A program made the translations under genes and the position numbers. DNA of 41,078 bases, taken from the NCBI GenBank assembly GCA_028691965.1, contig JAQUYE010000020.1:1-41078 (forward strand), written 5' to 3'. Below the pieces are notes generated by a model. That model made no database searches. It had not been told where the DNA came from and saw only the letters and a program-made list of their open reading frames with translations. Positions within the stretch are counted from its first letter, which is position 1. Every line of letters begins with the position of its first letter. The stretch is from Paludibacter sp. GTDB lineage: Bacteria; Bacteroidota; Bacteroidia; Bacteroidales; Paludibacteraceae. Shown one piece after another: positions 1-9,305 of this stretch.

Positions 1-2294
1 GAGGCCTGTGTAATGGCAACATCCTTAAAGAGCAGATCTTCGGTACGCTTTTTATAGAAGTTGATGTCGAACAGGTAAGTATCATCTTTAAAACCAAGGT
101 CGATACCAAAGTTAAACGATTGTGTTGTTTCCCACTTAAGGTTATTCAATCGTAAGGAGGAAGGACGTACGGCTGTCATGTCGATATAGGAACCATACAA
201 ACTATAGCGGCTATAATGCAGGTATTCGTACTGGGGTTGGTTTCCACTGATCCCCCATGCCGGACGAAAGGCAACGGTACCGAGCCAATCTTTCGTATCT
301 TCCATCCAGGGCTCATCCGACATAATCCATTTGGCAGATATACCGGGGAAATTACCAAATTTGTTTCCTTGTCCGAACTTTGTACTACCATCGCGACGAA
401 TGGTACCATCAAGAATATAACGGCCTTTGTAAGCGTAGTGTCCGCGAAGCATGAAAGCAAGTGAACGCCAGGAGCTGTGAGCTGTTGATGCTCCTTTCAG
501 GTAACCAAAACCCGAAGCATCGATGGCTTCGCCGGAAGGCAGACTGTAACTAAGCATCGACTGAGCAGCCGAGTTACCAACGTTAATCTGGAACGACCCA
601 TACAGCAACAGATCATGATCCTTGTTGACAAACTTGGGTTGCCATGCTATATTTTGGTCGGAATAGATAGTAAGTGATTCACGGTCGGAGTTATCAGCAC
701 GATTCACCTGTTCTTCATACCACCTGAGGTTCGACACCTCCTGTGGTAAGAACATAGTTGTCTTACTATTATTAATGTCGAACGACACATACATCTCGTA
801 TTTTAAACGACCGTCTTCCGGTTTAATCAAATCATATTGCAAACGGAAGGTTGGCATAATACGGAATGATTTAAGTCGGTTGGTAGCTAAATGCGCTAGT
901 GCTACCGGGTTTTTAAGGTTCTTCTGACCATTATCAAGGGTAGATGAAAGAGGTATATTATAATAAGAGGATGTATTATTTCCTGCTGCATCCTGTGCGT
1001 AGATACTCACGTTCGGCATTTTACTATAAGCAATACCCAGGAGGTTCTCGTAATTTCGCTCGTTATCAGAATTGGTAAGTGAGAATTCAGAAATAAACTT
1101 TATACGGTCCGACACCGAATACTCCAGGTAGGCACGGGAGGAGATACGTGATAATTCCTGACCGATTACGGTACCCCGCTGATTGAAATAACCTCCGGAT
1201 ACACGGAAACGAGCACGTTCGCCACCACCGGAGATGGTAACGTAATGATCATTTACCGATCCCAGTTGAGTAACTGCGTCCACCCAATCGGTATTATTAT
1301 TATAATTCTCGAAATCGGGGAAGTTGCGGTCGTAGTTATACTCATCAATATCGGTAGCGTAATCATCCTGACGGGGATTGAGATAGGCCTGTTTCATTAA
1401 CATGGTAAAGTCATCACCGTTGAGCATATTCAAGCCCTTCGGCTGCTTGGTAAGCGTGTAACGGTACGAATACTCAACACGGGTGGGACCTGTCACACCT
1501 CGTTTGGTAGTGATCATCAATACTCCGTTGGCACCCTTCGACCCCCATATTGCAGCTGCAGCAGCATCCTTCAAAACCGAAATCTCAAGGATATCATCCG
1601 GATTAATACTCAACATATTTGCATATTGTTCCTGATTGGAGTTGGCAAAGTCGAAGTTAGGGTCGATCTGCACCTCGTATGGCACACCGTTTACTACAAT
1701 TAAAGGTTCGCTACTGCTGTTGATTGAAGTAACCCCACGTATACGCATGGAAGTACCACTACCGGGGTCACCTGAGTTGGCAACAATATCGAGACCAGCA
1801 ATACGACCTTGAAGAGCTTCGTCGATCGACGACACCTGAAGTCCTTCAAACTCTTTGGTATCAATTGTTTGAATAGCAGTACTCAATTCACGGGTAGGAA
1901 TCGAAAAACCGCCCTGACCGGTACGCCGTGTAGCAGTAATTTCGACCGTACGGATGGTCTGTACGTTTTCATCCAGCTGAACATTAATCATCCGGCGGTC
2001 GCCGATAGCCAGCACCTTGCGGTTATACCCAACGTAACTAATCTGCAAGCGATTGGATGTGCTACGTATGCGCATCACGAACTTCCCGTTAAAGTCGGTT
2101 GAAGTACCATTAACCACACGATTGTTGGCATCAATTTCAGTAACACTGGCTCCGATAATTTCAAGTTTATCAGAAGACGAAATAACCTGACCCTGAATAA
2201 TAACATTGTTTTCCTGAGCCTGAAGTGACGACAGCAGTCCGGGAAGCATCATCAGCACAAAGAGGATATAGGTAATTCTCATATTTGTTTTCAT
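1..2294 (-). CDS. SusC/RagA-type TonB-dependent outer-membrane receptor, C-terminus beyond window
   Basis: Imports glycan oligosaccharides across the outer membrane using TonB energy. My reading of the minus strand gives an open frame from the ATG at 2294 (a second ATG lies at 2282) to the window edge, about 764 codons. It has a Sec signal peptide ending near LSSLQAQ, a carboxypeptidase-regulatory-like domain at about residues 27-110 (VIIQGQVISSSDK, STDFNGKFVMRI), then the plug with SIDEALQGRIAGLDIV, MRIRGVTSIN and PLIVVNGVPYE, and the start of the barrel. SusC proteins are usually 1000 or more residues, so about a quarter is missing. It starts 13 bp after the FAS1 lipoprotein gene and is the last visible gene of the left operon. 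The usual partner SusD is not in view. Family assignment is secure; substrate is inferred from the GH128 neighbour. Confidence 0.93.
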   Translation of the reverse strand, partial: MKTNMRITYILFVLMMLPGLLSSLQAQENNVIIQGQVISSSDKLEIIGASVTEIDANNRVVNGTSTDFNGKFVMRIRSTSNRLQISYVGYNRKVLAIGDRRMINVQLDENVQTIRTVEITATRRTGQGGFSIPTRELSTAIQTIDTKEFEGLQVSSIDEALQGRIAGLDIVANSGDPGSGTSMRIRGVTSINSSSEPLIVVNGVPYEVQIDPNFDFANSNQEQYANMLSINPDDILEISVLKDAAAAAIWGSKGANGVLMITTKRGVTGPTRVEYSYRYTLTKQPKGLNMLNGDDFTMLMKQAYLNPRQDDYATDIDEYNYDRNFPDFENYNNNTDWVDAVTQLGSVNDHYVTISGGGERARFRVSGGYFNQRGTVIGQELSRISSRAYLEYSVSDRIKFISEFSLTNSDNERNYENLLGIAYSKMPNVSIYAQDAAGNNTSSYYNIPLSSTLDNGQKNLKNPVALAHLATNRLKSFRIMPTFRLQYDLIKPEDGRLKYEMYVSFDINNSKTTMFLPQEVSNLRWYEEQVNRADNSDRESLTIYSDQNIAWQPKFVNKDHDLLLYGSFQINVGNSAAQSMLSYSLPSGEAIDASGFGYLKGASTAHSSWRSLAFMLRGHYAYKGRYILDGTIRRDGSTKFGQGNKFGNFPGISAKWIMSDEPWMEDTKDWLGTVAFRPAWGISGNQPQYEYLHYSRYSLYGSYIDMTAVRPSSLRLNNLKWETTQSFNFGIDLGFKDDTYLFDINFYKKRTEDLLFKDVAITQA

Positions 2295-2307
2295 GCGTTG
2301 TTCTAAT

Positions 2308-4881
2308 TTAATCTTCAAAGGTCAGTATATTATTCACTTGGTGCACCACTATCGATGAAGAAGTAGAGATCAGAGATGTATTGAAGGCTGTACCACTAAC
2401 AGCACCGGTTCCGTCAACGTTTTTATAAGTTGTCGGAAGTTTGGCAAACAGATAATCCTTAGCAACAACATTATTCAGCGACGTTACCTGAACTTTCTCA
2501 TTCTTCTCGGTGGTCAGTTCCATCGAATTGGCAGTTCCGACTACACCTAGCTTGTAATACTTATTCTTAGCTGTTTTCCAGTGCGTTACTGCATCATTCA
2601 TTTTAATGGTAGCCGACTGGAACTGATCATTAATATTCTCTCCAAAGAAGACTGCATTATCCTGGAAGTGATACCTGAGGAAACGAACCATCTTTTCGAT
2701 TGCCTCGGTGCGGGCTGTGCCGGTTAAGGCATCAATCTCATCCCAGGTGCGTAGCCGGCCGCTATCGTATGCATCTCTGATAGCTGCATTTGTTGGTGCA
2801 TATACTGTATATCTGTAGGCATTAAAGAACTTAACAACCTGATCTACTCCCTGTATAGAAAATATCTGCATCGTATAATCAGCCGGCACATTGCTCAGCA
2901 GTTCAAAGAATGCTTCATATTCAGGATTTGAGCTCAGGGTTGTATACAAAGAGCGAAGTGCAGGCTGGATGGAGTTATCAATAAAATAGGTTTTTCCGTT
3001 CTGCTGTTCGAATATGCGTGTAACTCTTGAAGAAGTTCCCATGTGTAGGTTCCGTCCTCCGCTGACAGTCATATTCGATTCGTTACCATCGATACGAATG
3101 ATATCATTTGCCTTCGTTACATAATATTGTTTCTGAGAAGTTATATTCCCGATAACAATGTGTGAATCGAGCACATCCCACAAACGGTTTTTGATAAAGT
3201 TAGGGTAGTTTCTACTGGAGATACTATCAATTGGTTCCGCCTCTGCTATATCATTTTCTTTATCGTACTTATGTATATACGCCATAATGGAGTTTGTTTC
3301 CTCAACGTATTTGAACTTAAGTACGGCAGGTACGTCCTGACCATAGGCAATCGGATCGACATAGTGTTCGAAGTATTCGTCGGTAGGAATAAACACGCTG
3401 TAATTACTTACCAGCGAGTTCAGGTAGAGTTTATAAAACTCAAACAAGGTTCCGTCGACACTGGTTTCAGAGATACGGATGGCCCAGTTCATAATCTTTG
3501 TATTTTCACTCAACAGAATCGGACTATACACCGATATATAATCCCGCGGAGGATATACCTTGTTGGTATAAAATATTTGTCCGTTTACACCGGTGTAGCT
3601 GCCTGTAACATGTGACTTTTCGATAGGCACAGCATAGTTTTCATCGTCGACTATCTTACTGAAACGGCTGGGTACCGATTCGATAAGCGACGGACGCATA
3701 TGGCGGCGTAAAAGAGGAATAATAATATTGTCGGGCACACTGTCCCATGATCCAAACCGACCTTTCAGCAACTCTCCGACCCCACTGTTGAAGTACTCGT
3801 TCATGGCAGCATCGGTAGGAACAAACATAGTGGCCATATCGGCAGGAAGTGCTGCCTGACTACCGGTTGTAGAGTAGCTGTTCCATCCCGGACTAAAAGG
3901 CAGGAGAGTGGAAATGGCTACCAGGCCTGAAGGTAAAGCAGTAGCACCACCTTTAGACGAAAAATACAGTTTCTCGAAGATGGAGTCAGTAAAGTTTGGA
4001 TAGAGCTGACGATACTGAGAGTTGATAGCAGCGTCGTAATAGGGTGCCGCAAAACGTTCCAGTAATTTTGAAAAGATCTTTGTTTCAGGATTCATTTCAA
4101 TACGTACAGCCATATTAACCGGCGGAATAAGCACTTTTTCGAGCACGTGAACATACCCGTTCTTACACACTATATCGCGTTTAATAACTTTCGTATCGAA
4201 CACATGTACGTCTCCGTCTTCGCGGCTTTTCTTACCACTGAACACAGCCCCTGAAATATAATCCATGTCCTCGTTAGTGATTCCACTACGGGTCAGAAAC
4301 TTCTGGGTAAAATATACGGTAGGTGATACAGTAGCATCTTTCAGCAAATACATCCCCTGCTCTCTTCGGGAATCAAAATGCTTTCCAATCGATAGTTTAT
4401 CTCCCTGTTCGAAAGCGATACTATCGATGGCTGCCAGTGTAGTAGGCCGACGCATGGCAGTTCCTTCGTGATAGGTCGAACCATCGTAATAATTCGATAG
4501 CGTTTCGATAAGGTAAGCGTTGTTAATCAACGAAAAGTTTAGAATCAGCTTTTTCTGAGCAAGGCTAAAATCTTCGTACTTACGAACACCCCATTCGTTG
4601 TTTTTGTAAAACTCCGTAAAGGCTGAATCGCTGGCAACAAAAAGTGTTTTACTACCGGTCAGACTAAGCGTTTCGGTGTATTTAAGATCATCGATCATTC
4701 GGATGTAAGTTGTATACTTACCTTCCTCTTGCAGATAATCGTAAATACTTGCACCCAGCCACTCAGGGAGAGTATCGTCGTAGAAATAATCGTCCCGACA
4801 GGATGAAAACACGGTAAGCATGAGGGTAAGCATCATAAAAAGCCTGACCCGCATAGTGGTTCCTGTGTATTTTCGTTTCAT
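2308..4881 (-). CDS. Surface lipoprotein with about four fasciclin (FAS1) domains
   Basis: Multi-FAS1 lipoprotein of 857 residues. The N-terminus has a type II signal with lipobox VFSSC (Cys28), followed directly by RDDYFYDD; an acidic stretch after the lipid Cys resembles the lipoprotein export signal that sends proteins to the cell surface in this phylum. Four FAS1-like units can be traced: about residues 38-260 (TLFVASDSAF, GYVHVLEKVL), 265-465 (ATMFVPTDAAMNEYF), 470-655 (SVFIPTDEYFEHY) and 660-857 (YTVYAPTNAAIRDAY, ending VHQVNNILTF). FAS1 domains mediate adhesion or ligand binding. The gene begins 20 bp after the GH128 gene and ends 13 bp before SusC, so it probably works with the receptor at the surface, as glycan binder or scaffold; this role is inference. 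Met10 (4854) is an alternative start, which would still keep a lipoprotein signal. Confidence 0.88.
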   Translation of the reverse strand: MKRKYTGTTMRVRLFMMLTLMLTVFSSCRDDYFYDDTLPEWLGASIYDYLQEEGKYTTYIRMIDDLKYTETLSLTGSKTLFVASDSAFTEFYKNNEWGVRKYEDFSLAQKKLILNFSLINNAYLIETLSNYYDGSTYHEGTAMRRPTTLAAIDSIAFEQGDKLSIGKHFDSRREQGMYLLKDATVSPTVYFTQKFLTRSGITNEDMDYISGAVFSGKKSREDGDVHVFDTKVIKRDIVCKNGYVHVLEKVLIPPVNMAVRIEMNPETKIFSKLLERFAAPYYDAAINSQYRQLYPNFTDSIFEKLYFSSKGGATALPSGLVAISTLLPFSPGWNSYSTTGSQAALPADMATMFVPTDAAMNEYFNSGVGELLKGRFGSWDSVPDNIIIPLLRRHMRPSLIESVPSRFSKIVDDENYAVPIEKSHVTGSYTGVNGQIFYTNKVYPPRDYISVYSPILLSENTKIMNWAIRISETSVDGTLFEFYKLYLNSLVSNYSVFIPTDEYFEHYVDPIAYGQDVPAVLKFKYVEETNSIMAYIHKYDKENDIAEAEPIDSISSRNYPNFIKNRLWDVLDSHIVIGNITSQKQYYVTKANDIIRIDGNESNMTVSGGRNLHMGTSSRVTRIFEQQNGKTYFIDNSIQPALRSLYTTLSSNPEYEAFFELLSNVPADYTMQIFSIQGVDQVVKFFNAYRYTVYAPTNAAIRDAYDSGRLRTWDEIDALTGTARTEAIEKMVRFLRYHFQDNAVFFGENINDQFQSATIKMNDAVTHWKTAKNKYYKLGVVGTANSMELTTEKNEKVQVTSLNNVVAKDYLFAKLPTTYKNVDGTGAVSGTAFNTSLISTSSSIVVHQVNNILTFED

Positions 4882-4901
4882 AAGATGTTATAAAAGCGTA
4901 T

Positions 4902-7634
4902 CTAAAGTTTAACAAATTTCGTTGTTTCGTAATTTCCGGCACGAAGGATATAATATCCCGGTCGGAGGTGTGCCACTCCAATTGAATGATCCATCATCTC
5001 CTCCTGATGAACCAGGCTTCCCGACAAGTCGTAAATGGAAATCAGGGTTCCCGCTTCAGGAGCAGTAGAGAAAGATAGTAGATCTCCAACAGGATTAGGA
5101 GCGATAGTCAGTTTTGAGCTATAGGTCTGATCGGTTACATGAGTGGCTAAAGTTGGATTCATCACCAGCCATCCTACTGTTTCGGCAGCGGTTGAAGCCT
5201 GGCTCAGGGAGCGCTCACGTTGTTTTAATACGTAGGCAGCGGTTTCGCCAATGATAAAGGAGCGAAGTGTAGCCGTTGTATCATCGTTGCAGGTTTGCAT
5301 CTGAGCAAGGAAAAGCGGATTTTTAACTGTTTCGCCGTAGTTGATAACCTTAGTGGTGGTACCTACGTAGTTGGGTGATGTTTTAGCCACTTTAAATCGT
5401 CGGCCTTCCATAACACCAATGCCTTCGGTCATTGCCACATAGCTGATCGATTCGGTTCCGGGTTTGGAACTAACACCCGCTTCTTTAAATATGCGCACCT
5501 GAAAGCCGTTTACGGTGACATTACGTACGCGCAAGGTGGTGGCGTAGGTTGTACCCGGACTTCTTTGATTGGCAAACACAACAGGTACAGAACTAAAGGG
5601 TGTTGGAAAGGCAACATACGACCATTCCGACGAGGCAGTACCACTACCAGCTAAGGCGGTTACATCTCCGAGCTGATGAACACCCGACGACAACAACAGG
5701 TAGGGTATATTTTCATCGCGACTAAAAGAACTGACATTCTGATACGACCAGGGCACAGCCTGTATTTCAAAGCGGGATGTTATATTCACGAACTTTGCCC
5801 GCGGAGTCATCAGTACAGTTGTATTGTTATTGGACGGAGGACCAAGTACTATGGAGGGGAAAGTTGAGAAAGGTGTTGCAAAGAACACCGCATTCCAGCT
5901 TGTATTTGAAACTCCCGCCACACCAAACTGTGCAACAGGTCCACCCGATGCTGAACTTGAACTAACTTCGGGTGTATAGCCCGAGAAGCTGCCATCAGCC
6001 AGTTTAGTCCGTGCCCGGTATTTTACAGTCCCTGCCGATGCATCCAGCTGATCGGTATAAGTGTATACTTTAGGCTCATCGCTGTTTACTATAACTTCGT
6101 ACGAGCCATTTCCTTTCTTTCGTTCCAGAATAAAACCTCTGAAATAATCGCCGTTGTCATCCCTTACCGTGAGCGTGACCAATCCGCTTCCATAGGTAGC
6201 ACCAAGGGAAGGATTTCGTTTCATACTGTATACCGGTATCTTTTCGTTCTTACGGTTAAAGGCCATCTGCGACTTATTATTCATATAATAGTTACCAGCC
6301 TTGGTGAGGTTTCCGTTCAGAATCATAGCACGTGCATCCTGAACCCAGTTGTAAATGGAATACCGCTCTACAAAGCTTGTAGTATCAAGCACATTCAGGA
6401 TGGCTTTTATATCATTTAATTGTTTGTTTGCATTGGCATCCGAATAACTTTTGTCGGGAGTAGGCCACGACTCAGTAGTCCAGTTAGCTCCGTTATTCCA
6501 TTCGGTAATCCAGATGGGTAACCCTGTTTTGTCGTGAACATATTTGAGATCGTTGTACCATTGCTGAGGTGACTTAGCCCAGTAAGCATGAATCACAACA
6601 TAGTCGACCCTGTAGTTACGGGCTTTACAACTGTCCAGAAATTCGTATAACCAGGCTCCGTTACTACCGAAAGGATCGGAAGGTGCAGGAGACCCGAGAC
6701 GTAAACCCGACTTCATGTATTCGGGCCAAGCTGCCAGAGCTTGCGATACCGACATATTCGACTGGTCGGGACGGTTGGGTTCGTTATATCCCAGCAAATG
6801 ACTAACCCGTTGTTTGTTGTTTATCTGATCCCAGCCCGGCCAACCAAGGTTTTGCTTGATGGGTACGTATTCCTGATTTACCTTCGACTCCTGATCGGCA
6901 CTCCAGGAATACCACCAGGTACCTTTTACTTTTTCAGCATCATTACCACCACCGCTGCCGGTTCCGCACCATCCTTTTTTAGTAACATACTCCCAGTTAA
7001 AGACCCGGATAAATGAAACAGTTGCATCGAGCAGGTAGTTAAAGGAGGGTATCTCCAGATCTTCGGTATCGGCTATAAACACACGACTATAACCACGACC
7101 ATCGGCATTCGTAGCGAGTGTTGCCATGTAACCTTTCTTAAGACGAAACGACCGCATGCGATCGTCCATAGCCCCTAACTTATTATGATAGTTAAACAGA
7201 GAATAGGAAGCTGAGTCTCCTTTGAAATCAGTCTCGCTATATATGGTAAGAGGTTGAAAACTTGCCGGGTGTGCAACTACTGCAGTACCATGCTTGTAAA
7301 TCATTACCCGCACGTTCATACGATTCACAGCAGGATACTGATCGACAAACATAGCAGGTAACAGACTATCAATAACTGTGGTCGGACGAATATTGGGGAA
7401 ATAAAGCCATGCATCTACTCCGTTTAAGCGGATAATGCTGTTTACAAGAGCTGACTTAGCATAGGCAGCATTAATGGAAAGCGAAGATTTGCCTGTAAGA
7501 ACAATCTCTTTATCTACATAACCATTTATCGTGACAGTAGTTCCATCGATAGTAACAGTTGTTTGTGAGGTTTGCGCTACCAGGCTTAGTGTAATGCTGC
7601 AACTCACAAAAACGAATAAAATCAGTTTCCTCAT
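4902..7634 (-). CDS. Secreted multidomain GH128 endo-beta-1,3-glucanase-like enzyme with T9SS sorting domain
   Basis: Predicted to cleave beta-1,3-glucan outside the cell; 910 residues from the ATG at 7634. Order of domains: signal peptide (MRKLILFVFVSCSITLSLVA), an unassigned N-terminal region, a betagamma-crystallin-like domain at about 125-205 (LTIYSETDFKGDSASY, DDRMRSFRLKKGYMATL), a GH128-type barrel at about 205-465, an FN3-like domain (about 470-560), two repeats resembling H-type lectin domains (WNAVFFATPFSTFP and WSYVAFPTPFSSVP) at about 565-765, and a T9SS type A C-terminal domain (IAPNPVGDLLSF to TTKFVKL). Putative catalytic residues are Glu285 in LGYNEPNRPDQ and Glu378 in IWITEWNNG. 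The start is preferred over an in-frame ATG at 7694 because a TAnnTTTG promoter element lies between them. It is followed after 20 bp by the FAS1 lipoprotein gene. Confidence 0.87.
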   Translation of the reverse strand: MRKLILFVFVSCSITLSLVAQTSQTTVTIDGTTVTINGYVDKEIVLTGKSSLSINAAYAKSALVNSIIRLNGVDAWLYFPNIRPTTVIDSLLPAMFVDQYPAVNRMNVRVMIYKHGTAVVAHPASFQPLTIYSETDFKGDSASYSLFNYHNKLGAMDDRMRSFRLKKGYMATLATNADGRGYSRVFIADTEDLEIPSFNYLLDATVSFIRVFNWEYVTKKGWCGTGSGGGNDAEKVKGTWWYSWSADQESKVNQEYVPIKQNLGWPGWDQINNKQRVSHLLGYNEPNRPDQSNMSVSQALAAWPEYMKSGLRLGSPAPSDPFGSNGAWLYEFLDSCKARNYRVDYVVIHAYWAKSPQQWYNDLKYVHDKTGLPIWITEWNNGANWTTESWPTPDKSYSDANANKQLNDIKAILNVLDTTSFVERYSIYNWVQDARAMILNGNLTKAGNYYMNNKSQMAFNRKNEKIPVYSMKRNPSLGATYGSGLVTLTVRDDNGDYFRGFILERKKGNGSYEVIVNSDEPKVYTYTDQLDASAGTVKYRARTKLADGSFSGYTPEVSSSSASGGPVAQFGVAGVSNTSWNAVFFATPFSTFPSIVLGPPSNNNTTVLMTPRAKFVNITSRFEIQAVPWSYQNVSSFSRDENIPYLLLSSGVHQLGDVTALAGSGTASSEWSYVAFPTPFSSVPVVFANQRSPGTTYATTLRVRNVTVNGFQVRIFKEAGVSSKPGTESISYVAMTEGIGVMEGRRFKVAKTSPNYVGTTTKVINYGETVKNPLFLAQMQTCNDDTTATLRSFIIGETAAYVLKQRERSLSQASTAAETVGWLVMNPTLATHVTDQTYSSKLTIAPNPVGDLLSFSTAPEAGTLISIYDLSGSLVHQEEMMDHSIGVAHLRPGYYILRAGNYETTKFVKL

Positions 7635-7665
7635 GGGTATTAGTTCTAGTATCTGAATTCGTATG

Positions 7666-7673
7666 CAAAGATA
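7666..7673 (-). promoter_or_regulatory. Putative -7 promoter element (TATCTTTG) of the GH128 gene
   Basis: Read on the minus strand this is TATCTTTG, an exact match to the Bacteroidota -7 consensus TAnnTTTG. It lies 32 bp upstream of the ATG at 7634, giving a predicted leader of about 25 nt. No good -33 TTG at the usual 19-21 bp spacing was found. It would let GH128, the FAS1 lipoprotein and SusC be transcribed separately from the two genes upstream. Confidence 0.55.
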
Positions 7674-7743
7674 AAATCTTAGCAGAACGAACATGTGTAA
7701 TATTCGTTCAAATGGGTAGAATAAGATTTACATTAGGCTAAGG

Positions 7744-8790
7744 CTACCAGCTGGTCGGGAGTTTACAGTCATCAACCAACATTGCTTTTACAACACGGGC
7801 ATGATTTATCAGATCGGTCTTGTTTTTGACTTCCTCCCGCTGATTAATTCCGGTTGGCCAGTAATGCTGTGGGTTATTGTTGTTATCGCCCTTCAGGGTG
7901 GATCCGGTAAGTTGCTGACACAAGGCCTGTGCAACCAGCCCCTGCCAGATTCCGTTCGACAACTTGCTTTTCCATACATTAGTAGTACCCGACCCAAAGT
8001 AATGAGCCATCTCGTGCATAGCAGTCCCTACATACATATAGCGTTCGTTAGATCCAAACCCGATACTTCCGTGATACGATGCCTGAGCAGTTGGAATCCC
8101 TGAACTGTAGTAAACCCAAATATTTGCCCGGAAAGGAGTATAACGATTGTAGTAATACAACGCACTGTCCATTGCCTGCTTTATCATGGAATGCACCCTT
8201 GGTCCTGCATCAATAACACTCTGTGCAAGGGTATAAGTAACATAGCCCATCAGGGGCTGAAGTTTGGTAACCTCACTGTACGAAGTACCGGCACAGTTGG
8301 ACGCATAGGAGCGAATATAATAGGTATTATCTATACTAATCCCGTTAATGAACGAAATATACTGTCCAACAGTACTGCTTTGAGCTTTAAGAACAGTATC
8401 TTTAATCGTTGGATTGGGATGAGTTGCCCAACAAATACCTCGTTCGGTAATCTGACATCCGCCTCCGGTTTTTACGTTCACCTGACAGGTTGCACGCATC
8501 GCATCGTAGTTAAAAGTCACCTTCATCAACTCAACTACCGGCAACGAAAAAGTTCCCTCAGCAAACACCACACTATCAACAGAGTTAAGATCAACGTCAC
8601 TTAAGGTTCCGTCTTTCTTATGCACCTTCATTTGAGCAACATCCCTGGCGACAGTCAGGCTATCGATATTGGCAAGGACAAAGTTCTGCACCCTGCTATT
8701 GGTTTGGTGTACATTTAATACAGGATCGGCAGCAAACACCAGGATGGCAGCCGTAAGCACTATCAATAAACTATAAAACCTCTGCTTCAT
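7744..8790 (-). CDS. Secreted HExxH protein, putative zinc metallopeptidase-like, function unknown
   Basis: A 348-residue protein with a Sec signal (MKQRFYSLLIVLTAAILVFA). Residues about 25-90 form a short module (FVLANIDSLTV, MKVHKKDGTLSDVDL, VDSVVFAEG) that also occurs in the gene just upstream. An FN3-like domain follows at about 90-185 (MKVTFNYDAMRATCQV, RGICWATHPNPT, TYYIRSYASNCAG). The C-terminal part has HEMAH with His259, Glu260 and His263, matching the zinc-binding HExxH pattern, then NNPQHYWPTGINQREEV, whose His could be a third ligand. Known HExxH proteins are mostly zinc peptidases, but activity here is inference. No T9SS domain is present. Its ATG overlaps the upstream stop (ATGA), indicating translational coupling. 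It could bind or trim a glycoprotein or cell-wall target alongside the GH128 enzyme. Confidence 0.75.
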   Translation of the reverse strand: MKQRFYSLLIVLTAAILVFAADPVLNVHQTNSRVQNFVLANIDSLTVARDVAQMKVHKKDGTLSDVDLNSVDSVVFAEGTFSLPVVELMKVTFNYDAMRATCQVNVKTGGGCQITERGICWATHPNPTIKDTVLKAQSSTVGQYISFINGISIDNTYYIRSYASNCAGTSYSEVTKLQPLMGYVTYTLAQSVIDAGPRVHSMIKQAMDSALYYYNRYTPFRANIWVYYSSGIPTAQASYHGSIGFGSNERYMYVGTAMHEMAHYFGSGTTNVWKSKLSNGIWQGLVAQALCQQLTGSTLKGDNNNNPQHYWPTGINQREEVKNKTDLINHARVVKAMLVDDCKLPTSW

Positions 8791-9275
8791 TCCTTAACAA
8801 ATTTAAGAGCACGATTCCCGATTCTTACCACGTAAATACCTTTATTCAAGTGATTAATCTGAATCTGTACCTCTGAATTACTAATAAGTTGTTCGTGAAC
8901 TAATTGTCCGGATACCGAATATATTTTCACCTGATGAGAACCCTCATCGAGTGAGCTGAATGATATCCAATCAGCTGCGCGGGTAGGATAAACCGACCAG
9001 GAAGCTTCGTTAGCCACCATGGGATTAAGTCCTGTTTTACTATCAAAATTGAAATACCGGATATCTCCCATAGGTATTCCACTCACCTCTCCGGAGTTAA
9101 GGTGAATCTGCATGGTCGTTGCATCAAAGGTGATTTTTTGCAAATTATCAAGGGATATCCTGGTAACCGACTGATCACCCAGCAGAATGGCTAATTCTTT
9201 GTTTTGAGCTGAAAGCAAAACTGCGCCTAGCAGTAACAGCATTACCAGCGAACTTTTCAGGTGTTTCATTTGCAT
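8787..9275 (-). CDS. Small secreted protein with T9SS type A sorting domain
   Basis: About 162 residues, or 160 if the ATG at 9269 is used. The signal peptide is MKHLKSSLVMLLLLGAVLLS. Residues about 25-75 carry the beta-rich module also seen in the next gene (ISLDNLQKITF, MQIHLNSGEVSGIPM, DIRYFNFD). The rest is a T9SS C-terminal domain (WSVYPTRAADWISF, VKIYSVSGQLVHE, LNKGIYVVRIGNRALKFVKE), so the product should be exported and anchored at the surface. An in-frame ATG at 9308 is rejected because it lies inside the probable promoter. The stop overlaps the start of the HExxH gene by 4 bp. It has no catalytic domain and is too small for an enzyme of a known class here; it may be a surface adaptor. 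Confidence 0.78.
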   Translation of the reverse strand: MQMKHLKSSLVMLLLLGAVLLSAQNKELAILLGDQSVTRISLDNLQKITFDATTMQIHLNSGEVSGIPMGDIRYFNFDSKTGLNPMVANEASWSVYPTRAADWISFSSLDEGSHQVKIYSVSGQLVHEQLISNSEVQIQINHLNKGIYVVRIGNRALKFVKE

Positions 9276-9305
9276 AGCTTTAAAGAGTTTTTCTATTACC
9301 GGATG

